Shown here piece by piece: positions 25,214 through 34,943 of a stretch of DNA of 64,000 nt (its first letter is position 1; each line of letters begins with the position of its first letter). The notes below the pieces were generated by a model that had not been told where the DNA came from, did not search any database, and saw only the letters and a program-made list of their open reading frames with translations. The DNA is from an uncultured Flavobacteriales bacterium (lineage in GTDB: Bacteria; Bacteroidota; Bacteroidia; Flavobacteriales_G; Salibacteraceae), in contig CAJQLE010000004.1 of the NCBI GenBank assembly GCA_905479105.1, forward strand, positions 667,728 through 731,727, read 5' to 3'. Position numbers and translations under genes: made by a program.

Positions 25214-27175
25214 GTGAAACTCAGCATCATCATAGTTAACTATAATGTTCGATTCTTTCTCGAACAGGCCATTCGATCAGCATTGAAAGCATCCATTAAT
25301 TTGGAGAGCGAAATCATTGTGGTTGACAATGCTTCAAAAGATGGATCTAAGGAAATGGTTGAACATACTTTTCCAGAAATCACCTATATCTATCTTAATG
25401 AAAACTTGGGGTTTTCGAAAGCCAATAATGTTGGCATAAAAGCTTCGAAAGGTGAATTTGTTTTATTACTAAACCCGGATACTGTAGTATCTGAGAGCGC
25501 TTTCGACACATCTATCCAATTCATGGAAGAGAATACCGATGCAGGAGGAATTGGTGTTCATATGATTGATGGCTCGGGAACATTCCTTCCTGAAAGCAAA
25601 CGCGGTTTACCCACTCCTTCAGCAGCATTCTATAAAATATTCGGTCTTTCAGTTCTCTTTCCTAACTCCAAAAAATTCGGGAAATATCATTTAGGCTACC
25701 TGAATGAAAATGAAACGCACGAAGTTGAAATACTAAGTGGTGCATACATGATGATGAGGTCAAGTGCATTGGATAAGGCTGGACTTCTGGATGAAACATT
25801 TTTCATGTATGGCGAGGATATTGATCTTTCTTATCGTCTCATAAAAGCTGGGTATAAGAATTATTATTTCCCTGAATCAAGAATCATCCATTATAAAGGA
25901 GAAAGCACCAAAAAGGGCAGCGTTAATTATGTGTTCGTGTTCTACAGGGCCATGGTCATCTTTGCAAAGAAGCATTTCGAAAAAGGACAAGCTTCATTGT
26001 TCGGTGTTCTCATAAACACAGCCATCTATTTTCGAGCATTTTTAGCTCTCTTAAGCCGATTATTTGGCAGGGTTTGGCAACTTTTGATTGATGGTGTCAT
26101 AGCCTACGGAGTATTCTTATCTACTTCAACATGGTATGAAAAAGTAGCAGATAAAAACTTCGACCTACCTTTTATAACAAAGTCGCTTCTCGCTTATACA
26201 GGGATAATCATTGTGATATTATTGTATTCCAATGTATACGATAGACATTTCAAGTTCAGGCGACTTTTCCGAGGATGGCTATTTGCTTTTCTGGCGCTTT
26301 TAGGGGTTTACGCCCTGTTGCCTGAAGCCTACAGGTTTTCAAGAGCAGTGATATTATTGGGCAGTGTTGTTTCCTTAATGGGAGGGCTTAGCTGGCGGCT
26401 TTTGCTTAATGCATTGAAAAGTAATGTGTTTGTAATTGAAAAAACCAACGCTTCAAGAACCTTAATTGTGGGAAACGAGCAATCATTAGATGACGTGAAC
26501 ACATTTCTTAAAAATCACAGTATATCACCTTCATTTTCAGCAGGGTTACTAAATATTGAAAGGAAGCATTATCCTCTTGGTTTTTTGGGGAACTTAAAGC
26601 AGTTGAAGCAGGCAATTAATGACTTCTCAATAAATGAAGTGATTTTTGACACAAGAGCGATCTCTAAGTCAAGAATGATTGAATTAATGAATGAGACCAA
26701 GGACGCTAAAGTTCAATTCAGAATGGCTCTGGGTGATCCACTATTTCTTCTTGGAAGTCAAGAATCGATAGGATCTAAGGATACGCTTAGTTCTGGAGAG
26801 TTGAAAAATCTAAATCCTCAATCCATCAAACGATTGAAGAGAACTTTCGACATATTGACTTCTATGGTTATCACAGTATTTCTTCCAGTATTAATGTTAA
26901 TCACCGATGAAAAAGTAGGGCTTATTAAAAACTTGAAAGATGTCTTTATCGGACGATTAACGTGGGTTGGATATGATCCAAGAGGCTTGCACAGAGCATT
27001 GCCAAAAATGAAGCCTAGTGTAACATACCCTTTGATGAATGTTATACTTCCAAGTAATTCACAAGATCAAATTTTAAAAGAAAACGTCATCTATTTAAAC
27101 CGCTACAATCCATTGAACGATTTCACAATTATGCTCAAGCATGTTCATTCTTTAGGCAGATCAACCAACAGGTAA
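25214..27175 (+). CDS. Family 2 glycosyltransferase fused to a degenerate sugar-phosphotransferase-like half
   Basis: The gene starts with a GTG at 25214, 4 nt after recR. Residues ~1-240 are a GT-A family 2 domain: LSIIIVNYNV, IVVDNASKDGS, LLNPDTVV and FFMYGEDIDLSYRL with the likely catalytic Glu/Asp. Residues ~260-400 hold several membrane helices. The C-terminal part (from RLKRTFDILTSM, then RLTWVGYDPRG and LKHVHSLGR) resembles polyprenol-phosphate sugar transferases. It lacks the usual KFRTM-type catalytic segment, so this half is probably not an active transferase. The enzyme would sit on the inner membrane and make a surface polysaccharide or glycolipid. Confidence 0.8.
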   Translation: MKLSIIIVNYNVRFFLEQAIRSALKASINLESEIIVVDNASKDGSKEMVEHTFPEITYIYLNENLGFSKANNVGIKASKGEFVLLLNPDTVVSESAFDTSIQFMEENTDAGGIGVHMIDGSGTFLPESKRGLPTPSAAFYKIFGLSVLFPNSKKFGKYHLGYLNENETHEVEILSGAYMMMRSSALDKAGLLDETFFMYGEDIDLSYRLIKAGYKNYYFPESRIIHYKGESTKKGSVNYVFVFYRAMVIFAKKHFEKGQASLFGVLINTAIYFRAFLALLSRLFGRVWQLLIDGVIAYGVFLSTSTWYEKVADKNFDLPFITKSLLAYTGIIIVILLYSNVYDRHFKFRRLFRGWLFAFLALLGVYALLPEAYRFSRAVILLGSVVSLMGGLSWRLLLNALKSNVFVIEKTNASRTLIVGNEQSLDDVNTFLKNHSISPSFSAGLLNIERKHYPLGFLGNLKQLKQAINDFSINEVIFDTRAISKSRMIELMNETKDAKVQFRMALGDPLFLLGSQESIGSKDTLSSGELKNLNPQSIKRLKRTFDILTSMVITVFLPVLMLITDEKVGLIKNLKDVFIGRLTWVGYDPRGLHRALPKMKPSVTYPLMNVILPSNSQDQILKENVIYLNRYNPLNDFTIMLKHVHSLGRSTNR

Positions 27176-27187
27176 GCAAAACATCGC

Positions 27188-27195
27188 TAAATTTG
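27188..27195 (+). promoter_or_regulatory. Candidate -7 element TAAATTTG
   Basis: An exact TAnnTTTG, 8 nt from the ATG of the small lipoprotein gene at 27204. Confidence 0.45.
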
Positions 27196-27203
27196 ATCGA
27201 TCG

Positions 27204-27431
27204 ATGAAAGCAAATTTCAAATCTTCACTACTCCTATTAACTGTGTTCACCATACTAGCCTCAAGCTGTATGGTGCTTGATGGTGGCAATTCGTATAGAA
27301 AGAAAAATAAATGCTGCGGCATTATAAAATGTGATCTACACAGAAGAAGTCAAGTAAAAAAACACAAAGGCACCGTTAATGCTTCGAAAAAGTTCAAAAA
27401 GCGAGAACAACGCATTAAGCGCGGGTATTAA
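27204..27431 (+). CDS. Small basic lipoprotein, 75 aa
   Basis: The signal peptide carries a lipobox (LASSC, Cys near residue 22), so the product should be membrane-anchored. The short mature part is strongly basic (KKNKCCGIIKC, HRRSQVKKHKG, KKFKKREQRIKRGY) and has three further Cys residues. No family is recognised. A promoter-like box 8 nt before the start supports a real gene. It converges on mltG with 2 nt between stops. Confidence 0.65.
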   Translation: MKANFKSSLLLLTVFTILASSCMVLDGGNSYRKKNKCCGIIKCDLHRRSQVKKHKGTVNASKKFKKREQRIKRGY

Positions 27432-27433
27432 TT

Positions 27434-28471
27434 CTACTTGTATATTTTCCTTTTATTTAACTCTCGCTGGTATCGTTTTGCATTATTGACATGCTCACGA
27501 TAGGATTCAGAAAAGTTGTGATATCCCGAGAAGTCCTCTTTGGCACACATAAATAAGTAATTGTGCTTCGATGCATTAAGCACAGCATCTATAGATTCTA
27601 TCTCAGGTAATAAAATCGGTCCAGGAGGCAAACCAGCATTTCTGTATGTATTGTATGGGGAATTGATCTCTTTGTGGATATTGAGTACTCTTTTAATTGT
27701 AAAATCTCCAATGGCATGTATCAAAGTCGGATCCGACTCTAATCGCATACCCTTTCTTAATCGATTTAAGTATAAACCAGCAACTACTGCACGCTCATCC
27801 TTTTTAGCTGCTTGCTCTGATTGAACAATAGAGGCTAACGTGGAAACTTCGGACTGCGAAAGATTAAGACTTCTTGCCTTTACAACACGATCTTCATTCC
27901 AAAAACGCTTATATTCTCGGGCCATTCTCACAATAAATTCTTCAGCTGTCGTATTCCAATAAAACTCATACGTATTAGGCAAGAATAGGCTAAAAATAGT
28001 AGTCGTATTAAACCCATATTGAGCACAAAACGCATTATCATCAAGCAATGATATCACTGATAAACTGTCCGCTTCGATGTATTTCGCAACGTTCGCAGCT
28101 AATTCAGTCTTAGTTCTTACTGATCTTAGTATCAATCGGATAGAATTTTGCTCACCACTTCGCAAAAGATTAACTAATTGATTATTGTTCATTCCATCCA
28201 AAATCAAGTAGCGACCAGCCTTTACTAATTCTGGATACTTCTTACGCTGAGCTACCCAATCAAATGATGAGCTATCTTGAATGATGTTCTGACTTATCAA
28301 TGCTTTGTAAACTGCAGTGTAATCATCGCCTGAACGCACAAAAAACTCAATGGAAGAATCTTTGAGTTCAACGTTTGGCGAGAAAATCCTTTGATAATAA
28401 TCCAATGCCATGTACGCCCCAATAAGAGCCCCTAGAATTATGATAGTCAATATGAATTTCTTCGGATTCAT
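27434..28471 (-). CDS. mltG: Endolytic murein transglycosylase MltG
   Basis: It cleaves nascent glycan strands in the periplasm and helps end peptidoglycan synthesis. One N-terminal membrane anchor (IIILGALIGAYMALDYY) is followed by a LysM-like region and the YceG catalytic domain. In ASIVQSEQAAKKDE the Glu is the expected catalytic residue. NRLRKGMRLESDPTLIHAIG is the conserved core, and YNTYRNAGLPPGPI is also typical. The length, 345 aa, is normal. It overlaps the GNAT gene by 1 nt and is the last gene of the dapF-GNAT-mltG operon, linking lysine/peptidoglycan precursor supply with wall processing. Confidence 0.93.
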   Translation of the reverse strand: MNPKKFILTIIILGALIGAYMALDYYQRIFSPNVELKDSSIEFFVRSGDDYTAVYKALISQNIIQDSSSFDWVAQRKKYPELVKAGRYLILDGMNNNQLVNLLRSGEQNSIRLILRSVRTKTELAANVAKYIEADSLSVISLLDDNAFCAQYGFNTTTIFSLFLPNTYEFYWNTTAEEFIVRMAREYKRFWNEDRVVKARSLNLSQSEVSTLASIVQSEQAAKKDERAVVAGLYLNRLRKGMRLESDPTLIHAIGDFTIKRVLNIHKEINSPYNTYRNAGLPPGPILLPEIESIDAVLNASKHNYLFMCAKEDFSGYHNFSESYREHVNNAKRYQRELNKRKIYK

Positions 28472-28986
28472 TACTTTTTAAACAACTGATAGAAGTTTTG
28501 ATCAATAAATTCGGAACCATCCCAAAGCCAGTCTTTTTTCGTTCCACAAAGAGAAAAACCAGCTGACTCAAAAAGCTTAATACTAGACACGTTATTCACC
28601 AATATATCCGCATAAACAGACCTAACATCAAGTTGATTAAAGCAAAATTTGCTCAATGCATCTAAGGCAACATGACCAAAACCTTTCCCGCGGTATTTGG
28701 GGTCAATCAGAACACCAACACCTACTCTCTTATTATTAATATCGAAATCATATAGATCTATGCAGCCCACTTTTTCATTATCGTGAGTGATAATCATAAA
28801 TCTCATCTGACTATTAATGTAGATGTCATTTTCATTTTCAATAAAGTGCTCTATCTCCTCTTTATTATAAGCAGTAATTGTGTTCGAGACCAACCAATGA
28901 TCAGTATCATTTTCCCAGCCAACAATGTCTTCAATATCATCAGTTGAAGCCTGTCTTAATAAGCAACGCTCACCTTTTAGTATCAT
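28471..28986 (-). CDS. GNAT-family N-acetyltransferase
   Basis: The 171-aa cytoplasmic enzyme has the GNAT acetyl-CoA motif in VGVLIDPKYRGKGFGHVAL. It starts LKGERCLLRQAS and ends with a region typical of RimJ/RimL-like acetyltransferases (LFESAGFSLCGTKKDWL). The acceptor could be a ribosomal protein N-terminus or a small amine; sequence alone cannot decide. It overlaps dapF by 4 nt and mltG by 1 nt. Confidence 0.85.
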   Translation of the reverse strand: MILKGERCLLRQASTDDIEDIVGWENDTDHWLVSNTITAYNKEEIEHFIENENDIYINSQMRFMIITHDNEKVGCIDLYDFDINNKRVGVGVLIDPKYRGKGFGHVALDALSKFCFNQLDVRSVYADILVNNVSSIKLFESAGFSLCGTKKDWLWDGSEFIDQNFYQLFKK

Positions 28987-29756
28987 CGTTCAATAGTGCC
29001 TTTGAAAACGAATGTTGCCGGACCAGTTTTCCAAATATTGCGAAATCCACTTTTGTATTTTTCAAAAACCACATTCAAATCCCCTCCCACAGCTTTAATC
29101 TCAATAGTCGCGTTTGGATTTCCCCAAAAAGCCATTGCCAAAGCGGCAGCTGTTACTCCTGTCCCACAAGCCAATGTTTCATCCTCAACTCCACGCTCAT
29201 AAGTTCTAATATGAAGCTCATCATTTATCATCTGAACGAAATTGACATTTACTCCTTCATCATTAAAGCGATCATTATATCTGATTTTCCTTCCTTCTGA
29301 GATTAAATCCATTTGATATAAATCATCCACCATTTTTACAAAATGAGGGGAGCCAGTATCCATTAAAACTGACGTATCGTTTATTTTCTCAATAAATTCA
29401 ACATCAATCATCTGAAGAGATATCAGTCCACTGGATATTACTTTCGCCTTATGCGGCCCGTCAACCGCAACGAACTTGCAGTTATTTCCGATTAACCCCA
29501 AGACATGAGCGAATTGAACTATACACCGACCACCGTTTCCGCACATGGAGCTAAAATTCCCATCCGAATTATAGTAGACCATCTTAAAATCATGGCCCTC
29601 TTCTAGCTGCAATAGCATCAGTCCGTCTCCGCCTATTCCAAAATGACGATCGCATAATTGCTTCACTAATTGGAAATCAGTTTGCGGGAAAGAATGTGAT
29701 CTATCATCAATGATGATAAAATCATTTCCTGCACCTTCATATTTATAAAACTCCAT
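28983..29756 (-). CDS. dapF: Diaminopimelate epimerase
   Basis: It interconverts LL- and meso-diaminopimelate for lysine and peptidoglycan synthesis. The two catalytic cysteines are in MCGNGGRC and LACGTGVTAAALA, the hallmark of the family. The start is placed at ATG 29756 (MEFYKYEGAGNDF), which matches the usual DapF N-terminus; an ATG two codons upstream (29762) is also possible. The length is ~257 aa, as expected. It is the first gene of the operon with GNAT and mltG (4-nt overlap). Confidence 0.95.
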   Translation of the reverse strand: MEFYKYEGAGNDFIIIDDRSHSFPQTDFQLVKQLCDRHFGIGGDGLMLLQLEEGHDFKMVYYNSDGNFSSMCGNGGRCIVQFAHVLGLIGNNCKFVAVDGPHKAKVISSGLISLQMIDVEFIEKINDTSVLMDTGSPHFVKMVDDLYQMDLISEGRKIRYNDRFNDEGVNVNFVQMINDELHIRTYERGVEDETLACGTGVTAAALAMAFWGNPNATIEIKAVGGDLNVVFEKYKSGFRNIWKTGPATFVFKGTIER

Positions 29757-29907
29757 GAGCATGCAATTATCGCAATAGCCTACAAACTTGCATATATCTA
29801 TTCTAAAATAATATGTTTTTGACTAACATTAATTAACATCGCTTGCACAACCGAGGCAACTAATCCATAGTTATTTTGATAAGTAAAATGAGAAAACAAT
29901 AAATAAC

Positions 29908-31383
29908 ATGAAAAGAATAGCTGGATACTTCTTGGCTGCATTTTTTGGAGGGCTTCTATCCTTAGCAACCCTTTCCTATTTCCAGGATGGACAATTGGAT
30001 AAATTGAAGAAGATTGAAGAGTTGAAGGCAGAGAATTCTGATGTTGACAATAATCATCAAGTTTCTTATGGTCTGCCACTTGAGAGTGTAGATTTTGCAG
30101 ACGCAGCTGAAAAAACAGTGAATGCAGTGGTTCACGTCAAAACTACCTATGAATTAGATGGTGGATATTACTCGTTTGATCCGATCCGTCATTTCTTTTT
30201 TGGTGATGGTATTTACCAAAAGCAACCTCGAGTTGGAGCAGGCGCAGGATCGGGAGTGATAATGTCTAGCGATGGTTATATAGTCACCAACAACCATGTC
30301 ATTGATGGTGCTTCGAAGATTCAAGTTACCACCAATGACAATAAAATACTTGATGCCATAGTAATTGGACAAGACCCTAGTAGTGATCTAGCATTGTTAA
30401 AAGTTGAATCAGATAATATGCCTAAAATCGATTTAGGCAATTCAGATGATGTAAGAGTCGGTGAATGGGTTTTAGCAGTTGGAAACCCATTCAATCTTGA
30501 GTCTACAGTGACTGCTGGTATCGTAAGCGCCAAAGGACGAGATATTAATATTCTTGCTAATGGTCCAAATGGCATTAGTGCTGTAGAGTCGTTTATTCAA
30601 ACAGATGCAGCAGTTAATCCAGGAAACAGCGGGGGTGCCTTGGTGAATAGCCGAGGAGAGCTTATCGGAATTAATGCGGCCATAAAGTCCAATACAGGAT
30701 CATATACTGGTTACTCCTTCGCGATACCTGTGAATATCGTTTCAAAAGTGGTGGAAGATCTACTGGAATATGGAACTGTTCAAAGAGGCTATCTAGGAGT
30801 TCAAATTCAGAATGTGACTCAGGCCTTAGCTGAATCTCAAAGTTTAAAGATTGGTGATGGTGTGTATGTTGCTTCAACTATTGATTTAGGAGCAGCCAAA
30901 CAAGCTGGAATAAAAAAAGGAGATGTCATCATACAAATCGCTGAAAGAAGAGTCAAAAATGTAACAGAAATGCAGGAGCAGCTTAGTAAGTTTAGACCTG
31001 GAGATGATATTTTGGTTACGGTAAATAGGAACGGCAATGACTTGAGCATTCCTCTAACCTTAAGAAATCAATTTGGCGAAGAAGAACTCACTCCAAAGAA
31101 AGAAATGGAACTCCACGAAAAATTAAATGCACTAATGGAGGATATTGACGAAGAGACAAAAGCCTCTTTAAATATCAAATATGGAGTTCGAATTTCGGAA
31201 TTGGGTGCAGGAAAACTAAGAAGCGCTGGAATCTCACAAGGGTTTATCATCACCAAAGTGGATCAAACAGACATCAAAGACAAGAAACAATTGATGGATT
31301 TTTTAGAATTAAAAAGCGGTGGCGTGCTCATTGAAGGGATTTACCCTAATGGCAAAAGAGCCTATTACGGCTTCGGTCTATGA
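29908..31383 (+). CDS. degP: Periplasmic serine protease of the DegP/HtrA (Do) family
   Basis: It degrades or refolds damaged periplasmic proteins. An N-terminal hydrophobic segment (AGYFLAAFFGGLLSLATLSYF) anchors or exports it. The trypsin-like triad is H130 (NNHVID), D160 (SSDLALLKV) and S241 (NPGNSGGAL). Two PDZ domains follow: the first from about residue 285 (GYLGVQIQNVTQ, GAAKQAGIKKGDVI), the second, more divergent, near the C-terminus (SAGISQGFIITKVDQTDIKD). The length, 491 aa, fits DegP/DegQ. It appears to be a single-gene unit. Confidence 0.93.
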   Translation: MKRIAGYFLAAFFGGLLSLATLSYFQDGQLDKLKKIEELKAENSDVDNNHQVSYGLPLESVDFADAAEKTVNAVVHVKTTYELDGGYYSFDPIRHFFFGDGIYQKQPRVGAGAGSGVIMSSDGYIVTNNHVIDGASKIQVTTNDNKILDAIVIGQDPSSDLALLKVESDNMPKIDLGNSDDVRVGEWVLAVGNPFNLESTVTAGIVSAKGRDINILANGPNGISAVESFIQTDAAVNPGNSGGALVNSRGELIGINAAIKSNTGSYTGYSFAIPVNIVSKVVEDLLEYGTVQRGYLGVQIQNVTQALAESQSLKIGDGVYVASTIDLGAAKQAGIKKGDVIIQIAERRVKNVTEMQEQLSKFRPGDDILVTVNRNGNDLSIPLTLRNQFGEEELTPKKEMELHEKLNALMEDIDEETKASLNIKYGVRISELGAGKLRSAGISQGFIITKVDQTDIKDKKQLMDFLELKSGGVLIEGIYPNGKRAYYGFGL

Positions 31384-31453
31384 TAAAACTTTTTAATAAA
31401 ATCTACGTTTAACCAAGTACTCACGTCTATATTAAGAGAACGACAACTAAACG

Positions 31454-31484
31454 TTGCTAGCAATAGGAAAAACAAATACCTTTG
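31454..31484 (+). promoter_or_regulatory. rpoD promoter (-33 TTG, -7 TACCTTTG)
   Basis: TTG at 31454-31456 and an exact TAnnTTTG at 31477-31484 are spaced 20 nt, as in Bacteroidota primary-sigma promoters. The start codon is 41 nt downstream. Confidence 0.65.
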
Positions 31485-31525
31485 CAGCCCCGTTTAGGGT
31501 ATACTAAAAAGAGGGAAATAAGATT

Positions 31526-32392
31526 ATGAGGCAGTTAAAGATTACCAAGTCAATTACTAATCGCGACAGCCAGTCGCTTGATAAGTATTTAACAGAGATC
31601 AGTCGTGAAGACATGATCAACGCTGAACAGGAAGTTGAACTTGCTAAGCTTATCAAAAAGGGAGATCAAAGAGCTTTAGAGAAGTTAGTAAGAGCTAACT
31701 TAAGATTTGTTGTTTCTGTTTCAAAGCAATACCAAAACCAAGGTCTTACTCTTCCCGATTTAATTAATGAAGGTAACTTAGGTCTTATAAAAGCAGCACA
31801 GCGCTTTGATGAAACAAGAGGTTTTAAGTTTATTTCATATGCTGTTTGGTGGATTCGTCAGTCAATCCTTCAAGCGATTGCTGAGCAATCAAGAATTGTA
31901 AGACTTCCATTGAACCAGGTTGGCTCTTTGAATAAGATCAATAAAGCATTTGCTCAATTAGAGCAAGAATTAGAGCGTCCTCCTGTAGCAGATGAATTAG
32001 CATCAGCTCTAGAAATACCTGAAGAAAAGGTAAAAGATACGATGAGCGTATCAGGAAGACATGTGTCTGTTGATGCTCCTTTAAAGGAGGATGAAGATTT
32101 TAGTCTTCTAGATTTAATCAGCAACAATGAATCACCTAGCGCTGATGGTGAGTTGATGAGAGAATCTCTTCAAAAGGAAATAGAGCGTTCTTTAGAGACA
32201 CTAACAGAAAGAGAAAGAGATGTGATTCGTTTGTTCTTTGGAATTGGAATGAATCACGGACTAACATTAGAAGAGATTGGTGATAAGTTTGACTTAACAC
32301 GAGAGCGTGTTAGACAAATTAAAGAGAAAGCGATTAGACGACTCCGTCAGCATTCGCGAAGCCGACTCTTAAAAATGTACTTGGGAGAATAA
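31526..32392 (+). CDS. rpoD: Primary sigma factor, short Bacteroidota RpoD type
   Basis: The housekeeping sigma factor directs RNA polymerase to the TAnnTTTG promoters seen throughout the window. It is 288 aa, the short Bacteroidota form without the long region 1 of E. coli sigma-70. Region 2 includes [20 protein letters not shown] and [20 protein letters not shown]. Region 3 has [16 protein letters not shown]. The region 4.2 helix-turn-helix contains [21 protein letters not shown] strong terminator follows. Confidence 0.95.
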   Translation: MRQLKITKSITNRDSQSLDKYLTEISREDMINAEQEVELAKLIKKGDQRALEKLVRANLRFVVSVSKQYQNQGLTLPDLINEGNLGLIKAAQRFDETRGFKFISYAVWWIRQSILQAIAEQSRIVRLPLNQVGSLNKINKAFAQLEQELERPPVADELASALEIPEEKVKDTMSVSGRHVSVDAPLKEDEDFSLLDLISNNESPSADGELMRESLQKEIERSLETLTERERDVIRLFFGIGMNHGLTLEEIGDKFDLTRERVRQIKEKAIRRLRQHSRSRLLKMYLGE

Positions 32393-32400
32393 ACAAACTG

Positions 32401-32430
32401 AAAGGGCCGTGAGAATTCACGGCCCTTTTT
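32401..32430 (+). terminator. Strong rho-independent terminator after rpoD
   Basis: A perfect 12-bp stem (32401-32412 with 32417-32428, AAAGGGCCGTGA and its complement) with a GAAT loop and a T tail. Confidence 0.93.
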
Positions 32431-32469
32431 CATTTCTATTTCACAAACTATATATCAACTTTAAATCAC

Positions 32470-33921
32470 ATGGAATCTATGGTAGCCAAGAACTATCAAA
32501 GCAATTTCAGCGCTTATGTCGATAATGAAAAAGCCGCTGTAAGTCTCCAGAGCAGTATCGGTCAATTGCTCTTCGAAAAAGGAATCGAGCTTGTATTATT
32601 CAGAAACCCTCTTCTGGATATTAGCATTTCCGAAATTCTTCAGTTGCATGACTATGCAAATGAAATTGTGAACAAACCTATCAATGTTCAAGATACAGCT
32701 GCTCTTGCCAAAGAGTTGATGAATATGGAACTTGCTCCATCAAAATTGGACATAGGTTTACTCGCTTCTGAGTATCATACGGAAAAAGCAACTGACCACA
32801 AAGCATTCTTGGAGGGAAAGCTTGCTGGTTTTGGATTAGACGCTCTCGAGCCAATAAGTCCGAAAGACGTTGTTCTTTATGGTTTTGGTAGAATTGGCCG
32901 ATTGGCTGCACGATTACTTATCAAATCTGCCGGAAGAGGTCAGCAATTAAGACTTAGAGCAATTGTAGTTCGTAAGATTGATCAAGATCAATTACGAAAA
33001 AGAGCACATTTATTAAGAAACGACTCTGCTCATGGTCCATTTAAAGGTTCTGTAGTTGAAGACTATGAAAACATGGAGTTGATCATAAATGGTCAACGAG
33101 TGAAGTTCATTGCGGCAAATAACCCGGAAGATATTGACTATACAGCCCATGGAATAAATGATGCATTAATCATTGACAATACCGGTGTTTTCAAGGACAA
33201 AACTGCATTAAGCCGCCATCTTCAGTCAAAGGGTGCAAGCAAAGTGCTTCTTACAGCTCCTGGAAAAGAGATTCCGAATATTGTTTATGGTGTAAATCAA
33301 AAAACTATTGATTTAGACAATGACACTATAATTTCAGCTGCGTCATGTACGACCAATGCTATCGTTCCTGTCTTGAAAGTGATTCATGACAAATTGGGAG
33401 TTGTTAAAGGCCATATTGAAACGGTACATGCTTATACCAACGACCAGAACTTGTTGGACAACCTTCATAAGAATAGTCGTAGAGGACGATCAGCGGCCGT
33501 AAACATGGTAATCACTGAAACTGGAGCTGGCAAAGCAGTAACTAAGGTAATTCCTGACTTAAAGGATAAGTTGACCGCAAACGCAGTGCGCGTGCCTGTG
33601 CCAAACGGTTCGCTTGCAATATTAAGTTTGACCGTTGATAAAGAGACTTCTCTTGAGGAAGTAAATGCATTAATGAAGGATGCCGCATTAACGGGAGAAC
33701 TTGTGAATCAGATTAACTTCAATATCAACGAAGAATGTGTTTCAAGTGATATTGTAGGTAATTCTTGTTGCTCGGTATATGACAGCAACGCAACTATCGT
33801 TCATCCAGATAAGAAGAGTATCGTACTTTATGTTTGGTATGACAATGAGTTTGGTTACACAAAACAAGTATTGAGACTCGCAAAATACATTGCGAAAGTT
33901 CGAAGGTTGATTTACTATTAA
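32470..33921 (+). CDS. gap: Glyceraldehyde-3-phosphate dehydrogenase, long form
   Basis: It oxidises glyceraldehyde-3-phosphate to 1,3-bisphosphoglycerate with NAD(P) and phosphate. At 483 aa it is the long Bacteroidota form: about 130 extra N-terminal residues (helical, acidic) before the NAD-binding domain (LYGFGRIGRLAARLL). The catalytic C293 is in SAASCTTNAIVPV. The substrate region includes HAYTNDQNLLDNLHK and the C-terminus has VWYDNEFGYTKQV. A terminator follows. The role of the N-terminal extension is unknown to me. Confidence 0.93.
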   Translation: MESMVAKNYQSNFSAYVDNEKAAVSLQSSIGQLLFEKGIELVLFRNPLLDISISEILQLHDYANEIVNKPINVQDTAALAKELMNMELAPSKLDIGLLASEYHTEKATDHKAFLEGKLAGFGLDALEPISPKDVVLYGFGRIGRLAARLLIKSAGRGQQLRLRAIVVRKIDQDQLRKRAHLLRNDSAHGPFKGSVVEDYENMELIINGQRVKFIAANNPEDIDYTAHGINDALIIDNTGVFKDKTALSRHLQSKGASKVLLTAPGKEIPNIVYGVNQKTIDLDNDTIISAASCTTNAIVPVLKVIHDKLGVVKGHIETVHAYTNDQNLLDNLHKNSRRGRSAAVNMVITETGAGKAVTKVIPDLKDKLTANAVRVPVPNGSLAILSLTVDKETSLEEVNALMKDAALTGELVNQINFNINEECVSSDIVGNSCCSVYDSNATIVHPDKKSIVLYVWYDNEFGYTKQVLRLAKYIAKVRRLIYY

Positions 33922-33941
33922 TCAATCATATAATGATTAAT

Positions 33942-33972
33942 AAAGGGCTGTTCATAATTGAGCAGCCTTTTT
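33942..33972 (+). terminator. Rho-independent terminator after gap
   Basis: AAAGGGCTG (33942-33950) pairs with CAGCCTTT (33963-33970) with one bulge, followed by T's. It ends the gap transcript. Confidence 0.7.
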
Positions 33973-34007
33973 TAATTATTTAATCTTCTAATGCTCAACT
34001 TTGAAGC

Positions 34008-34313
34008 ATGATCAAACGATTTTGGGAACGACTTCCCTGGTTTATGAAAACGAGGTATGCGCTGACTATCCTGTCGTTTGCTATTTGGATGATGTTCTTT
34101 GATCAACATAATATGATCAGGCAAATTGAGCTCCGTGCTGAGCTTTATCAATTAGAATCTGACCGTGAATATTACCATTTGGAAATCATAAGCATTACGG
34201 AAGATCTTGACGAGCTGCTCTCGGATAATGCGAAACTGGAGAAGTTTGCACGAGAAAAGTATTTCATGAAAAAACCGAATGAAGAAATATTCGTTTTTGT
34301 GGCTGAGGATTAG
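34008..34313 (+). CDS. Septum formation initiator (FtsB/DivIC family)
   Basis: A 101-aa membrane protein: short basic cytoplasmic N-terminus (MIKRFWERLPWF), one membrane helix (ALTILSFAIWMMFF), then a heptad-type coiled coil (IRQIELRAELYQLESDREYY). It ends with the conserved FAREKYFMKKPNEEIF, typical of DivIC/FtsB. It should act in the divisome with FtsQ/FtsL. A one-mismatch -7 box (CAACTTTG) stands 4 nt before the ATG. It converges on the next gene with a 4-nt overlap. Confidence 0.88.
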   Translation: MIKRFWERLPWFMKTRYALTILSFAIWMMFFDQHNMIRQIELRAELYQLESDREYYHLEIISITEDLDELLSDNAKLEKFAREKYFMKKPNEEIFVFVAED

Positions 34314-34834
34314 ACAATCTTTGCCCTTTGATTTTCCTCTTTCATTTCTTGATTTAAGCGCCTGAAGTCAATAGATCCTTCTTGATTCTTTAAGTGTCTT
34401 AACAAGACAATAGCCCTTCGAATTCTTATCTCCGGATTTTTCACATTATCAACCCAGTGTATCAAGGTTCTCCGCTTTCCTGGCGTTAACAATTGAAAAT
34501 GAACGCTTCCCTCCTGCTCTTGAGCTAAGACTTCAGATAATTCATCGCTGATTGGCAACCCATACTCACTTGTGTCCTTCGCGATCACAATCTCTACTAT
34601 TTGCCCTAGGACCCAACCCAGCTTAACTCTCCGTTCTTTATTGATAATGATTTGATAGTTTCCTTTTCCATCTGGCATCAGTGCACATTGAAAGACTACT
34701 CCCTGTCCTGCATCACATACTATCCTCCTATTCTCATTTTTAATGAACGATACGACCAATGCAGCATCAATGAGGATAAAATAATTCCAACCTAAAGAGG
34801 AATCTACCTTGTCTAAGGTCGTTGTGATTTTCAT
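34310..34834 (-). CDS. YdeI/OmpD-associated protein with DUF1905
   Basis: The N-terminal half (GWNYFILIDAALVVSFI, then MPDGKGNYQIIINKERRVKL) matches the DUF1905 beta-barrel type. The C-terminal half (SVHFQLLTPGKRRTLIHWV, then IRRAIVLLRHL) matches the YdeI, or bacteriocin-protection, helical domain. The protein is 174 aa and cytoplasmic. Relatives in other bacteria are linked to resistance to cationic peptides, but the mechanism is unclear. It is divergent from the exbB operon. Confidence 0.78.
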   Translation of the reverse strand: MKITTTLDKVDSSLGWNYFILIDAALVVSFIKNENRRIVCDAGQGVVFQCALMPDGKGNYQIIINKERRVKLGWVLGQIVEIVIAKDTSEYGLPISDELSEVLAQEQEGSVHFQLLTPGKRRTLIHWVDNVKNPEIRIRRAIVLLRHLKNQEGSIDFRRLNQEMKEENQRAKIV

Positions 34835-34943
34835 TTTGGAATAGATGATTTAAATCAGAATAGGAACTGTAATTATTTAATCGGCAGCCGTTTGACTCAT
34901 TCAAATGTAGCATGCACTCAAAAGCACACAATCAAATTGAATC

